Positions 55,151-64,000 of a stretch of DNA of 64,000 bases are shown here, one piece after another (within the stretch, counting starts at the first letter, position 1; each line of letters starts with the position of its first letter). The stretch is from Liolophura sinensis (Eukaryota > Mollusca > Polyplacophora > Chitonida > Chitonidae). The position numbers and the translations under genes were made by a program. The notes under the pieces are model-generated. The model saw only the letters and a program-made list of their open reading frames with translations, ran no database searches and was not told the origin of the DNA. The stretch covers positions 19,835,338 through 19,899,337 of the forward strand of contig NC_088302.1 in assembly GCF_032854445.1 (NCBI RefSeq), in the 5' to 3' direction.

Positions 55151-58129
55151 TGTGTCAGGTCGGTCGGGATAGTTTTATACAAACATTTTATGTCTGATTT
55201 GAGGGCTATTGTACACAAGGTTAGTTTTTCCTGAACACGTTATTGGTAACATTAGCCTTGTACCAGTGACTAAGGAAATAACCCCCGAGGCCATCACTGG
55301 TCACAGATTCACCCCTGGGGCTCAGAATTATGGGCACCCCTTTTGACATTGTTGTGCATATCCAGACAACCTGTGTGTATAATTCTATACTTATTCCACT
55401 CGGTATTATAATAACCAATATTAAAATCAATATTTACGGATAAACCACCGGATTGTTCCATGCTGTATATTAAAATTGGGTCGACCAAAACTTGTATATT
55501 TACACATTTATATGTTCAGTACGAGTACCAAGATAACTCATTTTTAAATTCCTTTATATATGTTACCGCATATACATATATGTATATATGACATGACTTG
55601 GTTTTGCACTCTTGTCTCCTGTTAATAAGGAAGGCAGTATACTCCGGAATAGAGAACCGTTACATTCTTATATATACTTTGTGTGATGTGGCATATACTC
55701 GTGAATGTATTTGCTATATTATTGATGTGGGTAAAACTCGGTACACTGGCACTGAAAGTGCAGATGTGCCACCCGTGACCTGAAATATCGACCAGGGTCA
55801 CTGTTTATAAAACGTCTTAAGACTTAAGTCAAATATTCAAACGCAGCTACAGTTAAAACGTTTTGCTTTAGAAAGTTTAAAATTTGTACACCGCTTCTTT
55901 ACTGCAGAACAATATACCAACCACAATTTGAGTTCTTTCCTGTTCTGTTTGCCTTTTTGAGGACCTGCAGTTTATGACAAGTCAAGTATAGGAATATGTA
56001 ACTCGATACTTAAGACTACAGCCTTATAGATGCAACATATATAACGATATATGTGTATAGTGTACGTATACTTACGTGTACTTATGTGAAATTTATCACT
56101 TGACAAAATGGTTACAAGATGTTTCAAGGTAAAACTATCTTACGTTTTAAATTAAGACTTATAGGTTTTGTGGTCCTCATTATTAATGTTAATAATTTTG
56201 TTCTCTTGGCATTAAGTTACAACCCGCAAATTATAATCTGTGCACCGAGTAACATTTCAAGATGTTTGGATGTGAATGCATTTTACAACATTTAGCATAT
56301 TGTGCCATTTGAATACTTAGAAAATGTTGACAGATTTTAACAGAGTATGGATATTTCACGTTCAGTGTAAGAAACGTGTTACAGGCATATACAAGATACC
56401 CACGTCCAATCAAGCTTTTTTTTACTTTTGGAAAATACTGAATTTGAAGTTACATTCCTTGCAGATCTATTACCGTTGGCCTATATGGACAACCAGAGAG
56501 TAACATACGCATGTCATATGTTTAATGTACACAGGACATATAACGAATCACCTGGAAATGGGAAGCCATCTGGGACAGACGGAAGTCTTAAATTATTGAT
56601 CCAATTGAAGGTCAACTCCCCCACGCGTATTGTAATTGTATTCAGGGATGTCATATAAATTTACATATCTTCACAGGGCTGTTTGTGGTCAGTTTGAATG
56701 AATGTGTCATGGTAAACAATGCTATATGGGTCGCATGATGGTATACAAAAGATACTTTTGCCATTGTAGTATGTGACACTTTTGAGCATGCGTGATATAC
56801 ACTGACTGTGACCTAAACCTGTATGACAAGCTGTCGATCAAATAATTATATATCTATGTTGAAGACTACAGTCATTATATTGGATATGGTATATTTCAAT
56901 CTGAAGGTCGTGAGAAAACTGAGAAGATATGCCATTCCCAGCAAAACAAACATGCAACAAATATCACATTCCAATTTAACACCGGTATAATATAATAATA
57001 ACTGTATGCCTAAAACAAAGATTTCAGAAGAATCTTACGCATTTCTATAACAGAAATTTTAAAGATATTCAAAAGGTTCTTTGCTTTCATTCGGCAGACG
57101 AATGTTCGAAACTACGGAAACTTAACGCGGAGTAATTAAAACATAACGTGGTAATAAGCAATATACCATGTGCATGCCGGGCCCTTTGGTATATTACTAT
57201 CGAAATATGGATATATAATGCTCAGTTTCGACATTTAAATTATCCCTTTATCATAGGGCAACACGAGAGCAGATCTTGACTATCCTGGAACAATTATAAA
57301 GGTACAGTCAGGGATATCCGTTGTCTTCTTTAAGTCCAATGAATATGGCTGTAGATATCTTTCATCGCCTTGATTGTCTAATATATATATATAGGTCGTC
57401 AATATGCCATCTGCATGACGGTAAATTAAGCGGATTGTACTTTTAGAAGGTTAATATTTCAGTCATTCCTGCACACATAGTTGTATTTTATATGCGAGTG
57501 AATACAGAGATGAGTGTGCCAAAAGAGATATACCATCCTTAGATATTGGCAATGAGAAATTCAAGCCATTCGGTGAACAACGAAAGGTCCCGTGACTTAT
57601 AACTTTTCTAAACAGGGTAACTTTACAAGGCCATATATACTGATACTGATGTTAGCAAAAGAGATTTGTTTTAGTAAATATCAAGAAAATCAAAGACGAA
57701 TTTCTACATGTCAGTTAAATCTTTGGAAGGAATTGAAGTGTGGAGAGCAGAGAAATCCAAAGTGAGTATATGTCTTTGTATGAATATAAGTTCTTCCCCA
57801 AGAAGTCATATTCAATTGTATTAATTGATGATTGATATGATTTAAATGCACACCTACTCCAATGTGAAGGAGCTACTTTCTTCCACTGGACAAATTCTTG
57901 CAGGAAGAACATTTTTCGTTTTGACTTTATGTTTACATCTTCTCTATATGACTTCTAATTAAGAAAGAAATTCCTATTGGCCTTAACTCTTAAGAGACAG
58001 GACATATTTTGTCATGAATATATAACATATAATCCGCAATCATAACTGTTGCAGCCGGAAGCATGTCGGACAATCGATCGAGATAGGCGTACAGTATAAA
58101 CCAATATGGGGCCCTACGTGTGTTATATT

Positions 58130-58406
58130 TTATTTATTTATTTTATTTGATTGATGTTTTACGCCGTACTCAAGAATATTTCACTTGTACGACGGCAGCC
58201 AGCATTACGGTGAGAGGAAACCAGGCAGAGCCCGGGAGAAACCAACAACCATCCAAAGGTTGCTGACAGACCTTTCCACGTACGGCCGGAGAGTAAGACA
58301 GCATGAACTGGACTTGAACTCACAGCAGCCGCAATTGGTGAGAGGCTCCTGCGTCTTTGCGCCGCTCTGGTGCGTTAACTCCCTCGGCCACGGAGGCCAC
58401 CTACAT
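58130..58406 (-). mobile_element. SINE family A, full length
   Basis: Tail complement 'gattgatgttttacgccgta' at the left, tRNA-like head ending 'cacggaggcca' at the right. Confidence 0.9.
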
Positions 58407-58951
58407 GTATTATATAGACGTGGGTGCTCTTGTTCGTTTTATGTAATTTATGGTAAACTAAAGAAGACTATATAGCTATGTCGCTAAAACAGGGTATAAC
58501 ATTACTGACATTCCATGATAGTTAATCACCACAGCTATGCATGTCAGTGCATGTATGCGTGTCTGTCACGCTGACCGAATTCGGTTATATGTAGAATATG
58601 GGATATATTCATATACGAAATGGACATAGATTGGTAATTTTCACACAACATGCAAACAACCATTGAATAAGATATACCAAAATGTAGACGTCAAAGGCAA
58701 AATTGTATGCAGATCTGAGTTTCCTAAGCAGTGAAAAAGGGCAATGTTTTCTTCAAAACTGTACCCTACTTCATGTATAGGTTCTGGTCACAAGTACACT
58801 GTTTGTTCACTTATAAATGAGCTATCGTGTGGATACCTTTCAATATCGTTTCGGTCATATCACGACGCATAGGCCTACGGTCATATAACCGGCCGTTTTC
58901 TTTAGCGACATATTTTTAGTGTTGATTCACAAATAGCTACATGTATACATG

Positions 58952-59169
58952 TACACTCTAATTCTTCAGCCTTGTCAACCGACTCTGCAACGAATATTTT
59001 GAAACATTTTGAAAGAACTGTGGGGTGTAGAAATATAATTTGCACAGTTTTACGAGGCTTGTATCTTTAATGAAACAGGCACTTAGAGTCATTGTCATAA
59101 TATTTAATTAATGCATAAATTCCACTGAAAAGTGCTTTAGTGGTTCAAAAAATTGAAGATTTACAGTAT
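58952..59169 (+). mobile_element. MITE-like element family 1
   Basis: 'ctctaattcttcagccttgt' to 'attgaagatttacagta', with interior blocks shared with 2.5 and 6.1 kb copies. Confidence 0.65.
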
Positions 59170-59629
59170 AAATCACAGTGTATAATGTATATACCTGTAT
59201 TAATGTACTTCACAAACAAAATCAAACCTTACATGCATGCATTTACAAAGTTAATAACTACTTCCCTAAAGCTATTTAAAACTTTAATAATATTATATCC
59301 AACATTTATGGATTGAAAAAGAGCAATGTTTACTTCGAAACTTATAGCTTATTCCATACGTCTTCATTCCAAGTACCTCGCTCGAGAGTTTACAGACAAA
59401 AGAAATTAAAATTGGCAGTCGTACCCATTGATCATTGTCAGTTAAATCGTGGAAAATCTAGTGCAAAATCCTCCAAGAAAAATCGTCCAAGAAAGTTGGT
59501 CTAACTGTTCAAGATATTTAGTCATATCGCCAAAGACTAAAATAACATTGGAATTAATTCCAGGCGAATTATTTATTACGGGGTCAACTGTTATAGACAA
59601 TCTAGTAAAGATCTGCCTATATATATCTT

Positions 59630-61755
59630 CAGCTGCGAATTAACTGGTTAAGCCCGTGTGAGCTGAGGGGACCAATGTCACCTAAAAGGAGCCATCTAAA
59701 TCGAAGGATTGATCCAATTATACTTTTGCTTTTGTTGGTAAGCGGGATTAACGCGTAAGATTATTAAACTAAGTTACTCAAAAATTGTCTATAGTCGGGT
59801 GATGAGAAGTGATCTGACTCCACGTCTAACCCACCAGAAATACCATAGGCATTTTCTTTAAAAAAAACAAAAGATACCATGCAACAACTTCTCAAAATCA
59901 CGCAGATTGATCACGGTGGTTGTCTGTGATTTTGAGACAAGGATTTGGTAACGACTCAAGGATATTTTTCTTATGGCCGTTGTTTATAGGGTTGTGCTTT
60001 TCAGTACAAGTAGGTCGATTTTCGGAAATGTGCTAAATGTATTTATATATCACAAGGGGACCTCCGTGGCTCAGTTGGTTAGCACGCTAGCGCAGCGTAA
60101 TGACCCAGGAGTCTCTCTCCAATGCGGTCGCTGTGAGTTCAAGTCCAGCTCATGCTGACTTAATCTCCGGCCGTATGTGGGAAGGTCTTCCAGAAACCTA
60201 CGGATGGTCGTGGGTTTCCCCCGGGCTCTGCCCGGTTTCCTCCCATCATAATGCTATGTCCATAAACCTATGTCGAGCTGTAGTATCTTATATAATAAAC
60301 TCAAATCTTATTATGCTATGAGTTGAAGTCCATCTCGATCTGACTTCCTCTCTGGCCGTAAGTGGTAAGGCCTGCCAGCACATTACTGCATGGCCACCGT
60401 CGTACAAGTGAAATATTCTTGAGTACGGCGTAAAAAAAACAATCAAATAAATAAACAAATCTTGCTATGAAAGTGGACTCCACTGTGTTTACTAAATGAT
60501 TATGTATCTTGGACGATATGATTCAATAACTTGGAAGATTTGATCAACTCTTCAACGATTTGTCTTAGACTTTCCCTCATGAACGATTTGGTCATATTCC
60601 TTGACCGTCAGCTTTACACAGATGGATATAAAGCCATAGATAAGGTATATTATGGTATATTAGCCGCTCAGTGAACTATTGTGAAGACACGTATAAAATG
60701 ACTGCATCAAGGGTGTGTCATCTTGGAGTCTTCCGCATGCATTTATATAAACACACAATATTCCAGTTAGACAGCAGAGTAAATAGGTCGACACAACGTC
60801 GTGAATACGCGGAAATATGTGCAAGGCCTACTCTGTTTTAATAACGTTTGAACAGCACAGCTGCCCTTCTTCTGAAAAGGCTATAGCCTATATATATTAC
60901 AAGATACAATATCAATGTATTATTCTGATAAGCTATAAAAAAAGTTTGTGGTTTTCTCAATTGAACCAGGATTCTCGATATTTTTATGATGGTTAAAAAA
61001 ATTTGTCTTTTTTGGTTGTCATATCGCTTTCTGGTTAAATCATTTTTTTCTGGTTTAATTTCAACGAAATGGCTGAAATACTACCCATGAGGTTTAATGC
61101 CATAATGATTTACATGTATCAATGATAAATTTCCAACAAAAGAGGTTATAAACAAATCATTTTCACCAAATTGAAAAATGCTAACTTTAAGTAAAGTATT
61201 TATATTTCGGAATCTAATGCTGAAAATCGTATTTCAGAATATGTGACTAATTTTAATACAACATTCAAATGAAAAGTAAGTCAAATATATAGATATTTAT
61301 GTATATTTTTATATATACATCTGAATGTCTATTTATATGTAAATCTGCACTGGAGTTTGAGCTTGACTCGTTGAAGTGCCATTTGAAATATTATATCAGT
61401 AGTTGTGTTGTAGTTAACCGTCTACAAAACCCCAATAAAATGTGCTCTCGTGATTGCCTGGCAATCCCGAAGTTATACATTCAAATCAAAATCCAGGCAT
61501 TTGTTACGTATGAAATAACCTGACACTTGGGTCGAATTTCGATCGTAAATCCTGGAGAGCAGAGCACAGCTGTCTCCGCAAAACGACACTGCGAGGAGTG
61601 TGATTGAGGTCAAAGTTCAGCAGTGCTTCCCGATCGTTGGCTGGCAGGAGCCGGATTCGTGCTCTCACGGTGACGTGGTCCTCGAGTTTACACTAATTGA
61701 CGTCCGTTTCACAGAAGGGAACAACGTCGTTAACGATCGTCTGTGTCTCTGTATA
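59630..61755. repeat. Duplicated segment C' (unit 2): convertase 5' flank
   Basis: Partner of 47395-48285. It contains additional sequence and the SINE pair at 60.06-60.46 kb that unit 1 lacks, and ends about 300 bases before the convertase start codon. Confidence 0.8.
60058..60462 (+). mobile_element. Two overlapping SINE family A copies
   Basis: A head-bearing copy (60058-60255) breaks off at 'cataatgctatg'. After a short spacer, a second body and tail (60318-60455) begin at 'gagttgaagtccatctcgat'. This may be nested insertion or an internal duplication. Confidence 0.8.
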
Positions 61756-62051
61756 ATTCTGGGCGAGCTCCCATCTTTATTTCTTCCACTCTTTCACGGG
61801 TATATGCTGTACTCAGAGCTGTTTCTGAGAGCTCATCCAAATCATGTTCACTGCTCGCGCTGCAGTTTGACGCTCGCCCAGTTCGCTCACAAGTGAACTG
61901 GCAGAAGTCGGTGCTTTTCAACTTCAGGCCTCATCTGCCTATAAAGTGTAAACTTCTACTCAGAATTTCTCACTATCGGAAGTGAAGGAAATACTTTTGT
62001 ATCGTCAACTGGCCCACTGGAAAGTCGGCCATCAACAAAAGTTTGACCAAA
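61560..62051 (+). promoter_or_regulatory. Probable promoter / 5' UTR of the convertase
   Basis: Less AT-rich than its surroundings. It contains 'cacggtgacgtggt', a CRE/E-box-like sequence also kept in the unit 1 copy (about 48196), and a 'tataaag' at about 61940. No transcription start can be assigned by eye. Confidence 0.4.
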
Positions 62052-62252
62052 ATGCGCCGGTTATCAAATGGAAGGGATTGTTTTCTAGCAAATGTAATAC
62101 ACTCTGTTGTTGTTGTATTGTGGTTAGTGCTTGTTTTGACGGACAGCGTGGTTTCGGGGTTGTACACTAACCAGTTAGCCGTGCACGTCGAAGGGGGACC
62201 AGAGGTGGCCCATCGGATAGCTAAACGACATGGCTTTATAAATCTAGGACAG
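62052..62252 (+). CDS. Furin-type proprotein convertase, first coding exon only
   Basis: Encodes 67 residues. After a short basic N-terminus, a hydrophobic stretch (about residues 17-33, VIHSVVVVLWLVLVL) acts as a signal peptide or anchor. It is followed by YTNQLAVHVEGGPEVAHRIA and KRHGFINLGQ, the opening of the inhibitory prodomain of furin, PC5/6 and PACE4. The exon ends in phase 0 at CAG|GTAAAT. These enzymes cleave proproteins after dibasic sites in the secretory pathway. No further exon was recognised before 64000, so the gene continues outside. Furin cannot be told from PC5-like on this exon alone. Confidence 0.85.
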
Positions 62253-63696
62253 GTAAATATACTGTTGAATGTTCTTGTAAACATTTCTTTCGTTTGTTTT
62301 AATGTCTGAATTGACATGATTGCAAGTGTGTTATATGGAAAAAAAAAAAAAAGCCAATTAGCAGTATTTGATACCAGAAGAAATCACTTGAGAGCCACAG
62401 GATTTGGAAAGTAGTTAACAGATTGTGAGAAGGCATATTACTTTATCATGGATTTGTGTGGGGATTTTGATCATTTATTTTAGCCCTTGTCTATGAGTGC
62501 ATTAACTCCTACTTAAAAATTCATGGAGTGCTTTGTATATACACAACACAGATACGAAAGAAACGCAGATGACGTATATTCTCAGTTCTTAACAGTACAG
62601 TGTTGAGTACCTTCGTGTCAAGTTGAGAAATCCACCTGAAGTGACAAGCCTTTCCGCAATCTGTTGCTTCCACTTGTATAACCAGCAAGATTTCTGCAGA
62701 ACTTGAGTATTGCTTACAGGGGTAAGCTTGCCAAAGCTACCATGGCTGTAATGTAGTTTATGTGCATGAATAGTGCTTGTAAAACTTGGTGACCCCCCCT
62801 GAAGGTGAAAATCTCAGCCACCTCATCTTTCCCAAGTTAAACATAAGGCTAGAGGCAAAAACATTGGGTATAGGGGCTGGGATGATGGGATTGGTTAAAC
62901 AAGCTTAATTTAACACGGATGTTAATGGACAGAAAGCAGTGCCATAAGGATACACCTTAGTTTTTATATTTTTCATGTTAAAAACGTCTTTCTTTCTATC
63001 TGACCTGTGTTTATAAGCCCCTTTTTGAGCAGCTTTTAGGCAGGAGAGAATGGCAATGAGCAGTAGTTTAGTGTGGTCACTAGATGTTTCCTCCACCCAT
63101 AAACCTGCCTGGGGCCCATTTTATGAAGCTGGCGTAGCACTACGCCAAGTGCATTGGCGTAATTTGCTGCTGCTTCGTAGCACAGGCCCCTGATATCATA
63201 CCTCGTGAAAAATTATTCAGTACAGTGTTAATAAATAAAGAAGTGAATATCCCTCCTGTAAAATACAGGGTTTGCCAACCACGGGTGAAATAGAAAGGTG
63301 TCCCTATTTGAACACCCTGTTTTACAGTAGGAGAAAACAAAATCTGGACGCCCTGCTATAACAAAATGGTCTCAAAATTTGATGTTTGGACACCCTCTTT
63401 CACATTTCTGGCTAACTCCCTGCTCTCAAAATGATGTTGTATTGTGGGTCTACCACACTGACTTATGTTATGGCTAGGAAGTGTTAGCACAATTGCTTCG
63501 CCATGAAAACATACATGCAGCTTGATGTGGATGACAGAGACAGCTTGCACAATGCCAAAGTCCTTTTATTGTTAATATCTTAACTAATGTGGCATCTAAG
63601 CATTTAGCAAAACACAATGGTGGAAAGTGCCCCACAACCCGGAAAGACACAGAATATTACATTGTATAGCACATGTTGGTAAGAGGGTAAGTAACA

Positions 63697-63741
<45 letters not shown>

Positions 63742-64000
63742 ATCAGGATGTAATCAGAAAACCAATAGCAGTCATGAAACCTGAAGCTAGCAAACAACCA
63801 AGCAAACAGTCGGACTGTGACAAGTGACCTAGTTCTCAGATGTACGGGTTCCAGTTTAGAAATTACATTTATAAGTTTGTCCTATGATCTTAGTAGCCTC
63901 CATCTACAGGCTATTTATGCTAAACTTGTACATACTGATTGACTTGTTCCACCATGTCATAATTTGACACAATTTCTGAAAATTCCACCATTGATGAAAA
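62253..64000 (+). other. Convertase intron 1 (partial)
   Basis: No second prodomain exon was found. It contains a (GT)n microsatellite at about 63699-63740 and otherwise nothing recognised. Confidence 0.6.

Larger units (their letters stand above)
51655..58129. other. Intergenic tract unique to unit 2
   Basis: No exon recognised. Holds SINE copies, an inverted MITE relative, a degraded tRNA-like element and a 68 bp array. The remaining AT-rich sequence has only short chance frames. Confidence 0.55.

Noticed and set aside
61600-61896. 98-codon frame upstream of the convertase
   Set aside because: It starts at GTG rather than ATG, has no known relative, and lies where a promoter or 5' UTR is expected.

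Overview
The window is nuclear DNA from an animal: AT-rich, with intron-split genes using GT..AG splice sites, many tRNA-derived SINEs, MITE-like foldback elements and minisatellites. The SINE families resemble ones I associate with molluscs or other lophotrochozoans. That is a recollection, so the phylum is only a working guess.

Four protein-coding genes are supported. (1) GBA2, non-lysosomal glucosylceramidase (GH116), minus strand, 17 coding exons between 26275 and 5515. The exons join in frame to 897 codons plus stop and carry the expected GH116 catalytic residues. (2) RGP1, a subunit of the RIC1-RGP1 guanine-exchange complex for Rab6, plus strand, 8 coding exons from 27505 to 37478, 390 codons plus stop. 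(3) KGD4/MRPS36, the small adaptor of the 2-oxoglutarate dehydrogenase complex, minus strand, 4 coding exons from 45599 to 42500, 99 codons plus stop. (4) The first coding exon of a furin-type proprotein convertase, plus strand, 62052-62252; the rest lies beyond the window.

Layout: 1-5.5 kb is repeat-rich DNA downstream of GBA2. GBA2 fills 5.5-26.3 kb. A 1.2 kb divergent promoter region follows, then RGP1 at 27.5-37.5 kb. KGD4 lies at 42.5-45.6 kb, repeat-rich and duplicated DNA runs to about 61.7 kb, and the convertase begins at 62.05 kb. Human GBA2 and RGP1 are also divergent neighbours, so this pair is ancient synteny.

Two structural features stand out. First, at least five GBA2 exon/intron junctions (exons 10, 11, 12, 14, 15) have been tandemly multiplied into the adjoining intron. 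Repeat units include the splice site plus part of the exon, and the working exon is the copy at the exon-side edge. At exons 10 and 14 the decoy acceptors lead quickly to in-frame stops. Second, 36.4-61.8 kb looks like an old tandem duplication of a unit [RGP1 3' end - KGD4 - convertase 5' flank]. The copies have decayed in a complementary way: unit 1 keeps RGP1 exon 8 and KGD4, unit 2 keeps the link to the convertase, with a relic RGP1 exon 8 and a scrap of KGD4 exon 1.
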